Source: Pirellulaceae bacterium (lineage in GTDB: Bacteria > Planctomycetota > Planctomycetia > Pirellulales > Pirellulaceae). Taken from it: a DNA stretch of 64,000 bases. The notes beneath the pieces are model-generated. The model was not told the DNA's origin. It saw only the letters and a list, made by a program, of their open reading frames with translations, and searched no databases. Within the stretch, counting starts at the first letter, position 1, and each line of letters begins with the position of its first letter. Location: the NCBI GenBank assembly GCA_028280445.1, contig JANQLU010000075.1:1-64000 (forward strand), in the 5' to 3' direction. A program made the position numbers and the translations under genes. Shown piece by piece: positions 1 to 9,428 of this stretch.

Positions 1-80
1 TTTTGTCACGACACAACAGGTAGACTGCGAAGCTCTGGCAAACTCCAGACCCCATGGAACAACAATTAACGTTTGCTGCA

Positions 81-139
81 CTAGCGCCTTGCCGCTCACA
101 GAATCAGGCTCGCCGGGCGCCTCGCCCCCCGGCACTGCA
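81..139. repeat. Partial copy of the GTGAGCGGCAAGGCGCT palindromic repeat family
   Basis: Positions 81-99 read CTAGCGCCTTGCCGCTCAC, the right arm of a repeat found complete near 23.3, 31.4, 35.2 and 53.2 kb. A G+C-rich stretch resembling the GGCGAGGCTCCCGCCGAGCC companion follows to about 139. The left arm is missing. Its presence argues that the coding region downstream starts at 246 rather than at the upstream in-frame ATG at 54. Confidence 0.75.
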
Positions 140-245
140 TTCCACAACAAACATCCACACAACAAAATTGCCCAGCGTCGATTTCGCTGGGCTGTTTTCG
201 TCTCTAAAATGTCTGTTTTCAACAAACATTCAACTGCAATACATC

Positions 246-1214
246 ATGTCACCAGCACTCCCTCCGTTTGACCCGATTGAATCAACGCAACAATTCAACG
301 AAGCGCTATCGGCGTTTCTCGAACGCATCGAAGAAGATCGAAATATTCTGGCCGCAGTTCTGGTGGGCAGCATCAATGAAGAACTGATTTGGGGCAAGGA
401 AACGATCGGGCTGTGGGTAATCGAAACCGATGGCGTTTCCAAACGTTTGAAAAGTGATGGAAACGATGAACGGATCTTTCGAACGTTTGTCGAAGATGGA
501 ATCAATATCCATGCCGAAGTGATCCCGCGATCTCGTTTTAAACAGATGGTCGAAGGTTCTTCGCGAACCGCTTTTTCCTGCAATTTTTTTGCCGCGCGAA
601 AACTGGTTTACTGCAATGATCCGTCAATCGAAAAATGGTTTGATTCGGCAAACACGGTCGCGACCAAAGACCAGGAAAAAGAACGGATGGTCGCAACGAC
701 CTGGATTATCGGTTCGGCACGCTACGCGCGAAAACGAATCGAACGGAAAAACGACCTGGAACTTGGTTATGAAGCGGTAATTTGGGCGGCGCACAGTATC
801 GCCTGTGTCGAAGTGATCAATGCCGGCGAGGTTTACGAACACGCGGCAATCTACAAAGCGATCAAACTCCAACCCGAATTATTCCAGGAAATTTATACCG
901 ATATTTTGACACAAAAGCGAACGAAAAAACGGCTGTTGGCGGTACTCGATCGCATCGATCAATACATCGCCGAACACGCCGAAGAAAATTTACAACCCGT
1001 TTTGAAATTCCTCAAGAAAGAAAAACGCACCGTGCCTTTGTCGCATATTTGTGATCATTTTGCTCACTCGCAAATCTATCCCTGGCACATCGAAGCGACT
1101 TGCGAATGGCTCGAACGCGAAGGCCTGATCGAAAAACTGTCTATCCCGTTTCGCATCACCAAAAAAAGTCGCACGGACGTCGAGGAACCCGCGTATTTTT
1201 ACGACCCGTCGTAG
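246..1214 (+). CDS. Nucleotidyltransferase-like protein
   Basis: A 322-residue protein. The early segment, about residues 33-60, has AAVLVGS followed by alternating strand-forming residues, which resembles the GS-containing core of the nucleotidyltransferase superfamily, but I do not see the usual acidic pair GSxx...DxD clearly. The rest is mostly helical, with a basic stretch around ARKRIERK, and ends in a region that could be a small winged-helix fold. The open frame extends back to 54, but that extension overlaps a palindromic repeat and reads as non-protein-like, so I use ATG 246. It stands alone, convergent with the MscS gene at 1268. Function is inferred only from a weak motif; it could be a nucleotide-binding protein of another kind. 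Confidence 0.72.
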   Translation: MSPALPPFDPIESTQQFNEALSAFLERIEEDRNILAAVLVGSINEELIWGKETIGLWVIETDGVSKRLKSDGNDERIFRTFVEDGINIHAEVIPRSRFKQMVEGSSRTAFSCNFFAARKLVYCNDPSIEKWFDSANTVATKDQEKERMVATTWIIGSARYARKRIERKNDLELGYEAVIWAAHSIACVEVINAGEVYEHAAIYKAIKLQPELFQEIYTDILTQKRTKKRLLAVLDRIDQYIAEHAEENLQPVLKFLKKEKRTVPLSHICDHFAHSQIYPWHIEATCEWLEREGLIEKLSIPFRITKKSRTDVEEPAYFYDPS

Positions 1215-1267
1215 CATTGGCGTTGAAGCGGTATTACCGTCGCAACTTAAGCACCATCAATCGCGAT

Positions 1268-3652
1268 TCAGGCTGCGTTGGTTTGCGAACCCGATTCCTG
1301 ATCGCCAGCGACCAATCGAATGTCGATCGGGTTCGATGCATCAATATGTAAATCGCTTTGAGGAAATGCAATTACAACACCGGCGTCGTTGAACAATTTG
1401 TCGACGCGATATCGCAATTCACTTTCCAAGATCAGTTGATCCATCGGTTGTCGGACTGTCAACCAGAAATGCAGCTCAAAATTGAGTGAACTGTCGGCAA
1501 AGTCGCGAAACAAGACAAATGGTTCGGGGTCTTTTAAAACAGACCGATGTTCCTTGGCCGCTTGGAGCAACAACTCCCGAACCTTTTGCGCGTCGGAACC
1601 ATAAGCGACACCGACGGCAACCTTGGTTCGAATCATATCGTGACTGCCATGAGTCAGATTGATGACGTTGTTTTCCAGGATTTTGCTGTTGGGCACGATC
1701 AGCCGCAAATTGGTTCCCGTTCGTACAATGGTACTTCGCGCGCCGATGGCTTCGACATTTCCATACAGGTCATCCATCTGGATCAGATCGCCAACTTTGA
1801 CAGGCCGTTCGGCGAGCAAGATCAAACCGCTGATAAAATTGCTCAAAATGTTTTGGCTTCCAAAACCGACACCAATCGCAAGCGCACCGCCGAGAAATGT
1901 AAACACGGTCAATGGAATGCTGACAAAATTGAGTGCCCCAAGCAGAAACGACACCACCAGGCAATAGAACGCCAGCGATTGAAACGCGGCAGCTGCACTT
2001 TCCTCGATTCGCAATCGCCGGGTCAAAAATCCGCGAAGTCGGCGGCTGATAAAACGCGCCAACCAAAATCCTCCGACAAATATTGCAAATGCCAAAATGA
2101 CTTTTCCGATCGTGATGGGACGATCGTCGATGGTCGTCAATTCGGTTTTCCAGATTTTTTTCCCATAATAACAAGTCGTTTCCCACATTTTGCCTAACGA
2201 GTATCGATTGGCATCCCCCTGAAAATCAGCCAACAATTTTTCGATGTCGCGCCGATTGGACTGAATCGCGGCAACATCTTCTTCTAACGTCAGCATTTTG
2301 CCGCGAATGGCTTCTTTTTGGCGTTCGACAAGTTTTCGCAACTCGAGCCCGTCGCCATCATCAGGAAACGTTTTGAGCTTGGAATCAAGCGCCGAGATCG
2401 ACTTTCGCAATTCATCGAGTTGCAACATTCGATTGGCCAGATCACGATCACGTTGCTGTTTGTTGGCAATCGCCGATTCTTCCATCTCGATGTCTTGCTG
2501 CCGGGTCGAGATCGAATTCGCAAACTGGTAACGATTTTCCCAGGTTTGTCGCGATTGATTGATCAACTCCAGGCGAAAATTCAACGACGAAACGATGGCT
2601 TGCAGCGCTTGACGTTGCCGTCGCCGCAATTCAAGTTCTTCGGCCTGTTTCGGCGTCGGAGTGTTGTTCGTTTTGAGCATCTGATGGTCATTGAGCCATT
2701 CCACATTCGACTGCTCCATTTCGAATTCGACGAAAGGAAGTTCGCGGCGCAATTCCGCTTCGAGTTTTTCGAATTCAGCGAGCTTGGTTTTCAGATCTTC
2801 TTCCGAAAAAACGGTTTCCCGTCGGATCGCGCCAATTTTTTTTTCGACAGTGGCAATTCTTGCGGACGTGATTTCGATTCGAATCTTGAGGATTTCCAAT
2901 CGTCGCTTGCGATACTCTAGATTTTCCGACGCTAATTTGACTTCGAGCGCCTCGCAGGAATTATCGACCGACAATGTTGCGGCAACTTTTCTCTGTTCCT
3001 TGGCAAATCGATAGGCTTGTTCCTTTTGTTCCAACGACTGCTTTGCCTGGATAATGTCCTCGTTGGTGATTAATTGGCTCGATTGGTGAGACGACAAATT
3101 CGACTGCAAGGCCGCCAATTCATCATGAAGCTGATCGAGCAGCAGGAATGAATACGGTTTTTCGGTACCGAGTTTTCCATTTTGAACGTTTCGCAATTCC
3201 TGGTTGCGAACTTTCAACTCTTTGGTCACGTCGTCCAAGGTTGCGGTTTGTTGTTCGCGCTGTGCGAGGATTACGTCGAGTTGCTTGAGGATTCGCAATC
3301 GTTTTTGGTCTTCTGTTTTTTGTTCGTTCGTCGATTTTGCAGCGTTCTGTTCTTGTTTGCCCTGTTCCTGCTGAACCTGACGTTCTGCGATGCGGATTTG
3401 CTCGGCGACGTCTTTCCGTTTTTCTTTGGCCTTCGATTTTTCCTGTTTCAGCGTCGGTTTTTCCTGAACGACTGCGCTGTCGTCTTCTTGCAATTCGAAA
3501 TGCGACGCTGGCTGGACGTTGCGGTCGAAAAAAGTTGGAATCGGTTTTGATTTTGGGGCAACGCGTGATGGGTCGACATCGTTTTCTTGAGCAGCGAGTG
3601 CCGTGGGAATTAAAAACGCGAACAGTAGAAAAAGATTGGAAAACCAGTGCAT
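1268..3652 (-). CDS. MscS-family mechanosensitive channel with long coiled-coil periplasmic domain
   Basis: A 794-residue protein. Residues 1-21 are a Sec signal peptide ending ALA-AQ. Residues about 60-480 are Lys/Glu/Gln-rich heptad-like helix, as in the periplasmic arm of MscK-type channels. Membrane helices lie near 515-533 and 556-575, followed by the Gly/Ala-rich pore helix near 579-605 (GGALAIGVGFGSQNILSNF). The MscS beta domain follows (VKVGDLI, then RLIVPNSKILENNVIN near 650-665), and then the C-terminal alpha/beta domain. The family lets ions and osmolytes out on hypo-osmotic shock from the inner membrane. It is convergent with the 246-1214 gene and has no operon partner. The pore and beta-domain signature is strong; the exact subfamily is inferred. 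Confidence 0.93.
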   Translation of the reverse strand: MHWFSNLFLLFAFLIPTALAAQENDVDPSRVAPKSKPIPTFFDRNVQPASHFELQEDDSAVVQEKPTLKQEKSKAKEKRKDVAEQIRIAERQVQQEQGKQEQNAAKSTNEQKTEDQKRLRILKQLDVILAQREQQTATLDDVTKELKVRNQELRNVQNGKLGTEKPYSFLLLDQLHDELAALQSNLSSHQSSQLITNEDIIQAKQSLEQKEQAYRFAKEQRKVAATLSVDNSCEALEVKLASENLEYRKRRLEILKIRIEITSARIATVEKKIGAIRRETVFSEEDLKTKLAEFEKLEAELRRELPFVEFEMEQSNVEWLNDHQMLKTNNTPTPKQAEELELRRRQRQALQAIVSSLNFRLELINQSRQTWENRYQFANSISTRQQDIEMEESAIANKQQRDRDLANRMLQLDELRKSISALDSKLKTFPDDGDGLELRKLVERQKEAIRGKMLTLEEDVAAIQSNRRDIEKLLADFQGDANRYSLGKMWETTCYYGKKIWKTELTTIDDRPITIGKVILAFAIFVGGFWLARFISRRLRGFLTRRLRIEESAAAAFQSLAFYCLVVSFLLGALNFVSIPLTVFTFLGGALAIGVGFGSQNILSNFISGLILLAERPVKVGDLIQMDDLYGNVEAIGARSTIVRTGTNLRLIVPNSKILENNVINLTHGSHDMIRTKVAVGVAYGSDAQKVRELLLQAAKEHRSVLKDPEPFVLFRDFADSSLNFELHFWLTVRQPMDQLILESELRYRVDKLFNDAGVVIAFPQSDLHIDASNPIDIRLVAGDQESGSQTNAA

Positions 3653-3780
3653 GAATCGTCCTTGAACTGCATCGGGTAAATCGACGGGAGTAATTTGGCG
3701 ACGAGATTAGTCAAATGTTTCAACGATCGCAACTTCCTCGCACCAAAACTGCTATCACTTTCGTGCATGTTTTGTGCGGC

Positions 3781-3840
3781 AAGTAGGGCCGGTTCCCACC
3801 GGCCGTTTGTTGAATTGGCCGGTGGGAACCGGCCCTACTT
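3781..3840. repeat. Perfect 24-bp inverted repeat
   Basis: The arms AAGTAGGGCCGGTTCCCACC plus GGCC (3781-3804) and the reverse complement (3817-3840) are identical, with a 12-base spacer. It lies between the MscS gene and the downstream propeller gene and has no poly-T tail, so it looks like a repeat element, not a terminator. I saw no second copy in the window. Confidence 0.85.
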
Positions 3841-3866
3841 GATCTGCATGGTTTCCAGTCGCTGGT

Positions 3867-3956
3867 AATCGCAAGCGCGAAACGTTAGTGAGGGACAATA
3901 TTGCACAACACTTCGATGTCGGTTCTGGTCCCTCGCTCACGCTTCGGGTTTCGATT
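3867..3956. repeat. Palindromic repeat, CGAAGCGTGAGCGAGGGAC family (copy 1)
   Basis: The left arm (3867-3896) and right arm (3928-3956) are near-complementary around a non-conserved centre. Relatives are at 26036-26107 and 50072-50159. The arms are conserved and the spacer varies, as in a REP-like or non-autonomous element. It sits directly downstream of the stop of the propeller/SIS gene (3964), on its transcribed side. Confidence 0.85.
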
Positions 3957-3963
3957 GAATAAC

Positions 3964-6476
3964 CTACCGATCCAACTCGGCGAGTTCCGACTGTATGGCT
4001 TCGTAGGCCAACACCTGAGCGATGCCGCTGGGAGCAAACAGGCAAATGGGATAGCGATCAATCGAAACACAGGAATCACCAAACGCGAATCCGAGGTCGA
4101 TATGTTGCAACAAACCGGGCCCCGGTCGCCATTCGATATCCGGGTGATCGCCGGACAGGTGAATTACCCGTTGCTTTTTTTCTCGCCAAACCGCCAGCTG
4201 CACAGGGTCCAGCCCGTGATAGCCGAGACTCAACACAAGCGAACGATCGGGAACATTTTTGCGATTTGCTTCGACTTGTGATTTGAGAAACGGATGAAAC
4301 TCAATCGCTTTGGCCCAACGATGATCGTTTCCTTTACCAATATAGGCTGGCGGCATGTGGCCTTGCCAAGCGACATAGATTGTTTTTGTTTCGAAATTTC
4401 TGCTTTGATGTGTTGTGCCGCGTTTTTCAACGACAAACTTTGCCGACGAATTCGCCGAATCGGGTATCGTATCTGGGTCAAAAATCGTTTGCCGAGTTCG
4501 CCCGGTTTCAAAGGTTCAATTTTGTAATCATCATGAAATTGTTTTTTGCGGAAATATTTTTCTCCCCATTGGCGGCCATCGTCGTACGCATAACCTTTCC
4601 AAATTGTTGGCATCTTGCCCTTTCGCGTTAAAGCGCCAACGATTTCGGCAATCAATGTGCCACCGTGAATCGCATTGACGGCAACGTTGCCACGGCCTGC
4701 CATTTTTCCTTTGGATGTTTTGACGACGTGTCCCGTTTTGCTGAGTCCGGAATCAAACCAGGCATCGCACACACCGATAATCTTTGCCAGACGTTTGTCT
4801 TTTTTCGGACCGAACCCCACGATATAGACGCCACGTTTTTTTAACGCTTGGAGTTTTTTCAGATCGTTCGGTGCCGGTGCCTGATCGTAACCGACAATCG
4901 CAACGTCGTTTGCTTGTTCTGCATCTGATCGTTTTTCTTTCCAACTGCGACCGAATCCAATATGCACTAATCCACCGCTACGGCCCCACAGATCTTGAGC
5001 CACCGCCTGTTGGACAAATGGAAAACCGATCAACCCGCCTTTGATGTGTCGCACTGCAATCAACTCTGCAACCGTCGTAAATTGAGCGATGTTTTTCTCC
5101 GCGTCGATCGTGGCTTTTTCAGCCCAGTTCAGATAATTTTCAGCGGGGCTTGGTGCTGTTGACTTGAGTTTGAATGCATCGATTTTCAACAGCGTAAATG
5201 GGTAAATAATCGTTACGTAGATAGTATTGTCCGAGCAAACTTTGAGCGACATATGAGCATGCAACGGTGTCAGCGTTTTGTCGGGCAGCGTGTGAAAACC
5301 ATGAATCCATTTTTGTGGCTTTCCATGTTTGTCTTTTTTGTCGAAATCAAAAAAGTCAGGGTTCGAAACTTTTAATACGCCAAGATCTTCCATCTTACGG
5401 GTCTTGGGGACGAAGCGAACGAGATGATGTAAAAACCCTTTGCCGAATCCAGTGTCGTTGTTAATTCGAATCACGGCATAGACGTTGCCATCGGCTCCCA
5501 AATCCAAACCGCAACGCGAATCGGGTCTCTTGCCATCGAGCATTTTTCCATGAGACTTGGCAACCACCTTCGGTTTATCTCCAACTAATTCGAACTCTAT
5601 CAACCGCGAATCGTTTAACAGCAACAAGTAAACATTTTTTCGATCCAGAGTCAGCACCCAGGTCGGAATCGAATGATTGTTTTCGCGGGTCCAAGGTTTA
5701 CCATCGAGCAAAATCGGCCTTGTCTTGATTTGATCAGAATCGGGATCGTAGCTAGCCAGCTGGAAATCTTTGGTGATGGCGTAGGCTTTGCCGTCGGCTG
5801 CAATCAAGGTCATCGCATAAGGCGTTAAACGCGGGCCAAGTTCGCGATACCGGCCGCCCTCGGTGCTGCCCAACATCCAATGTTGGTCTTCACACGTGAC
5901 GATGTAGGTCAATCCGCGTTTTTCGTCGACCATGACATCGGCGATCCCCTGTCCTTTGAACGGCATCCCAAGATTTTTTGTTCGTCCGTTGCGTGGATCA
6001 TATGACATGACGTATCCGCCCGGATATTCTGATTTGTCATTTTTGTCCAACCGATAACCTTGTTTGCTGCCGACATAGACGACACCGGATGGACCAACAA
6101 AATTTCGTGTGTGAATTTTCGCTTGCGCCGCATACCCCTTTGCACTCAACCCACACACTTTGTTCGTATCGATGGCGATGCGTTGCATTTCAGTCGCTGG
6201 ATCAAATTCGACGAGGTACGCATTGTCTCCATAAGCGGCGGTTCCGATATGCATGTTGCCATCGAGGCCTTCGCTCAAAGAAAAATATCCAGATTGGTTG
6301 TTATGCGTTTCCGGCAAAATATAAAACGCCTTGGCCGGAACATATTTAAAAGGTGCTTTGTCTGCCGGTTTCTGTTTAACTGACGTGTCTTGAATGAACG
6401 GAGCTGCCCCGGCGGTTGAGATGGTTGTCAAAAGACATAGGAACCAAGACAGTGTCAAACTCGTTCGTCCGTTCAT
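3964..6476 (-). pseudogene. Secreted beta-propeller protein with SIS-like C-terminal region, single-base frameshift
   Basis: Translation starts at ATG 6476 with a GGGAGC ribosome site and a Sec signal peptide (about residues 1-24). Residues about 55-440 hold repeated blocks such as GGYVMSYDPRNGRTKNLG and LYVT-type strands, typical of a seven-bladed propeller. A following region (DVAIVGYDQAPAPNDL, then VNAIHGGTLIAEIVGALTRKG) resembles the phosphosugar-binding SIS fold. Continuous reading ends at 4230, but the last 50 residues of that frame are not protein-like. From the A5 run at 4383-4387 (minus strand) a second frame carries on naturally (IYVAWQGHMPPAYIGKGN) to a stop at 3964. One extra A would restore about 837 residues. 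It is either a real frameshift or a homopolymer sequencing error. It is probably cotranscribed with the aminotransferase 25 bp upstream. Confidence 0.82.
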
Positions 6477-6501
6477 CGATGTGCTCCCGTTTATAAAAGG
6501 G

Positions 6502-7809
6502 TCATTGTTTTACATCGGCCAGCATCGCTGCCAGCCATTTGACAGCACGGTCAATTTGATCTTTGCGATTGAAAATGTGAGTCGAAAAACGCAGGGCGTT
6601 GTAATCTGTTCGATTTTCGCGTTTGTCACGTTCCATGGTCGATGAATGTTGAGTCGCTTTGACATAAACACGGTGTTTGTCTTTCAACTGCTCAACAATC
6701 TCATGGCTGGACGCAATTTTTCGATCGACAGCAAATGTGACAATGCCGGCAAAATCTTGTGTGTGCGTCATTCGTTTCAAACCCGGAAGCGACGAAAGTT
6801 TGTCAGCCAAATACGCATTCAATTCGCGAACTCGCTTGGCGATTTTTTCCGGGCCGATCGTTTGATGAAATCGCATTGCGATTCCGTGGGCCAGAAGGTG
6901 CGCGATATCGCGAGTTCCCACCGAAGCGTTGTAGGATTTAAATCCCCATGACATCGCCATCGCGTGAACTTGAGGTTTGGATTTCTCCCGGATGTAAAGC
7001 AAGCCGCTGCCCTTGGGCGCCAACATCCATTTGTGACTCGACGAAACATAAGCGTCGACTCCGAGTTTTTTGACGTCGACCGGAATCATTCCAGGAGCTT
7101 GAGCGCCGTCGCAAACGAAAAAAGCGCGATGCTCGCGAGCCATTTTTACCAGCGATTGGATCGGCATGACCGTACCTGTGATCGTGTCGATATGACAAAA
7201 ACTGAACACCTTGGTTCGTCGCGTAATGTTTTGTCGAATCCGTTTTAACATCTCTTGATGTGAATCGGTCGCGGTGGGAAATTTCACTCGAACAATTTTG
7301 ACGCCTTTGTGTTTTTCCAAGTGCTGCCATCCGACGATGCCGCCAGGATGTTCATGATTCGAAGTCAAAATTTCATCGCCCGCAGCCAAATCCAAACCGC
7401 CGGCAATCCTGTTCATCCCCTCGGTCGTGTTTCGAGTGAGCGATATTTCCTCCAGACTGGCATGAATGAATTTCGCAGCGGCCGTTCGAACCGATTCGAG
7501 TTGTTGCCCCAGTCCATCACCCCAGAAATTTTCATGAGGATTTTTTTCGATCTCGCGCGTAAACTCGTTTAGCGATGACACAACCACTTCGGGCGTCGCG
7601 CCAATGCTACCACAATTGAGATGGATGATTTGTGGGTCGAGCAAAAAACACTTTTGCACGCGCGCCCAGAACTCTTCTTCGTCAGTGGCGTCATCGAGAC
7701 GCCGGCGCAGTCGACGAAACTGCTGTTCCACTTTTTCGGTCTGACGTTGAAACGGGCTGTGGGCGACAACTCCTGCCGCCATCGTTTGCATGAACTTGCG
7801 CCGTTTCAT
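6502..7809 (-). CDS. Class V aminotransferase, Tat-exported (isopenicillin N epimerase/cysteine desulfurase-like)
   Basis: A 435-residue protein starting at ATG 7809; an upstream in-frame TTG at 7824 is less likely. The N-terminus MKRRKFMQTMAAGVVAHS is a twin-arginine signal. The fold-type I PLP core shows NCGSIGATP, the TRNTTEGMNRIA loop, HEHPGGIVGWQ, DGAQAPGM (the Asp that contacts the pyridine N) and SSSHKWM with the Schiff-base lysine. This matches epimerase/desulfurase-like class V enzymes of planctomycetes. It lies 108 bp downstream of the DUF1501 gene and 25 bp upstream of the propeller gene, so probably in one operon. The substrate is unknown; export of a PLP enzyme by Tat fits cofactor-loaded folding before export. 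Confidence 0.9.
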   Translation of the reverse strand: MKRRKFMQTMAAGVVAHSPFQRQTEKVEQQFRRLRRRLDDATDEEEFWARVQKCFLLDPQIIHLNCGSIGATPEVVVSSLNEFTREIEKNPHENFWGDGLGQQLESVRTAAAKFIHASLEEISLTRNTTEGMNRIAGGLDLAAGDEILTSNHEHPGGIVGWQHLEKHKGVKIVRVKFPTATDSHQEMLKRIRQNITRRTKVFSFCHIDTITGTVMPIQSLVKMAREHRAFFVCDGAQAPGMIPVDVKKLGVDAYVSSSHKWMLAPKGSGLLYIREKSKPQVHAMAMSWGFKSYNASVGTRDIAHLLAHGIAMRFHQTIGPEKIAKRVRELNAYLADKLSSLPGLKRMTHTQDFAGIVTFAVDRKIASSHEIVEQLKDKHRVYVKATQHSSTMERDKRENRTDYNALRFSTHIFNRKDQIDRAVKWLAAMLADVKQ

Positions 7810-7917
7810 GAATCGTTGTCCCAATTCGAGTGATCACGTCCAGTGACATTTTATATGAAAACGGGCGGGTTGTCAGATTAGCGTCGATCGTCTTTGGATC
7901 GGCCCCGTCGCAAAAAA

Positions 7918-9381
7918 TCAGGCCAGAATTTTTTTGGCAACAATCCCTTTCACATCGGTCAAGCGAAAATTCCGGCCTTGGTATTTGAACGTCAGTTTCT
8001 TGTGATCGATGCCCAACAGGTGCAGCAACGTTGCATTAAAATCGTGGATATGCATTGGGTCCGCGACAATGTTGTAGCCGAGTTCATCAGTTTTCCCGTA
8101 ACAAAATCCGCGTTTCACACCGCCGCCTGCCATCCAGGTTGCGAAAGACTCTTTGTGGTGATCTCGACCAATTTTGGTCTGGTTGCCCGCACCATCGTTT
8201 CCTTGACCCATCGGCGTTCTGCCAAATTCCGATGACCAGACAACCAGCGTGTCATCGAGCATTCCGCGTTGTTTCAAATCCGCGATCAGCGCAGCAATCG
8301 GACGATCAACTTGTTTGCATTTTTGCGGCAGGCGTGTCGCAATACTGCCATGCATGTCCCAACCTTGATCAAACAGCTGCACGAAACGGACGCCGCGTTC
8401 GACAAGCCGTCGAGCGAGCAAGCAATTGTTGGCAAATGAACTTTCGCCCGGCTTGGTTCCATACAACTGATGAACATGTTGCGGCTCGGAACGAATGTCC
8501 ATCAGCTCGGGAACCGAAGTTTGCATCCGGTAAGCCAACTCGTATTGTTGTATGCGTGTTTCGATCTCAGGATCTTGTTCGCGCTGCAATTGCCGGCGAT
8601 TCAACTGGTTGACCGCATCAATTACATCACGGCGGCTCGATGGTTGAACGCCTGCGGGATTCGACAGAAAAAGAACTGGATCACCCTTACTGCGAAACTC
8701 GATCCCCTGATGGACCGTCGGTAAAAATCCGCTGCCCCAAGCACTGTTTCCAGCTCCCAAAACCTGTCCCGTGATCAAAACAACAAACGCGGGCAGATTG
8801 CGGTTCTCGCTGCCAAGGCCATAACTGATCCAGGAACCAACGCTGGGGCGACCAAAACGTTCGAAACCACTCAACATCAACAACTGTGCCGGCGCATGAT
8901 TAAACTGTTCGGTGTGCATCGAACGAATTAATGTCAACTCATCGGCGATCTGTTGAAGATGTGGCAACAAATTTGAAATGCGGATTCCCGACTCGCCGCA
9001 AGAACGAAATTCAAACGCTTTCTTTTTTGGAGTCCCCAACAATGACGGCTGTTTTCGAATAAACGCCAGCTGTTTTCCCTTAAAAAATTCGTCGGGACAA
9101 AGCTGTCCGTTCCGCTTTTGCAATTCCGGTTTCTCGTCAAACAAATCGATTTGAGATGGGGCGCCGACCAGATGGATGTAAATGACGTTTTTCGCCGTGG
9201 CAGGAAAGTGTGGAGCCGCCAAGGCGCCAGATGCCGTCGATGAATTCAACGTCAATGGACTTGCACCCCAGCCGTCTTCGAGCAACATGTTGCCCAGTGC
9301 AATTGCACCAATCCCGGAACCCAATTGTCGAAACAAATGGCGTCGCGTCAGTTTTCGCAGATCGGATTGGCTGATTGGCAT
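7918..9381 (-). CDS. DUF1501 family protein, Tat signal
   Basis: A 487-residue protein starting at ATG 9381. The N-terminus has a twin-arginine motif ([15 protein letters not shown]). Characteristic DUF1501 blocks are present: [79 protein letters not shown] and [19 protein letters not shown]. The family is alkaline-phosphatase/sulfatase-like in fold and is almost always next to a DUF1549/1553 cytochrome protein in Planctomycetota. Here it follows that gene by 47 bp on the same strand. The exact reaction is not established; a role in extracytoplasmic polysaccharide or organic-matter breakdown is commonly suggested and is inference. Confidence 0.95.
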   Translation of the reverse strand: MPISQSDLRKLTRRHLFRQLGSGIGAIALGNMLLEDGWGASPLTLNSSTASGALAAPHFPATAKNVIYIHLVGAPSQIDLFDEKPELQKRNGQLCPDEFFKGKQLAFIRKQPSLLGTPKKKAFEFRSCGESGIRISNLLPHLQQIADELTLIRSMHTEQFNHAPAQLLMLSGFERFGRPSVGSWISYGLGSENRNLPAFVVLITGQVLGAGNSAWGSGFLPTVHQGIEFRSKGDPVLFLSNPAGVQPSSRRDVIDAVNQLNRRQLQREQDPEIETRIQQYELAYRMQTSVPELMDIRSEPQHVHQLYGTKPGESSFANNCLLARRLVERGVRFVQLFDQGWDMHGSIATRLPQKCKQVDRPIAALIADLKQRGMLDDTLVVWSSEFGRTPMGQGNDGAGNQTKIGRDHHKESFATWMAGGGVKRGFCYGKTDELGYNIVADPMHIHDFNATLLHLLGIDHKKLTFKYQGRNFRLTDVKGIVAKKILA

Positions 9382-9428
9382 TGTGGGAACTCGATTTTTC
9401 AGTCGGGTTTAAAAGGTTATCTTCGGAT

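Noticed and set aside
54..245. N-terminal extension of the first gene from ATG 54
   Set aside because: It crosses a copy of a palindromic repeat and is Pro/Arg/Thr-rich without structure; ATG 246 gives a natural start.
1547..2197. 216-codon frame on the plus strand
   Set aside because: It is antisense to the MscS gene, whose domains are clear, and its composition is that of a shadow frame.
3781..3840. Perfect inverted repeat considered as a bidirectional terminator
   Set aside because: No T-run on either side, and the arms are much longer than needed; it fits a repeat element better.
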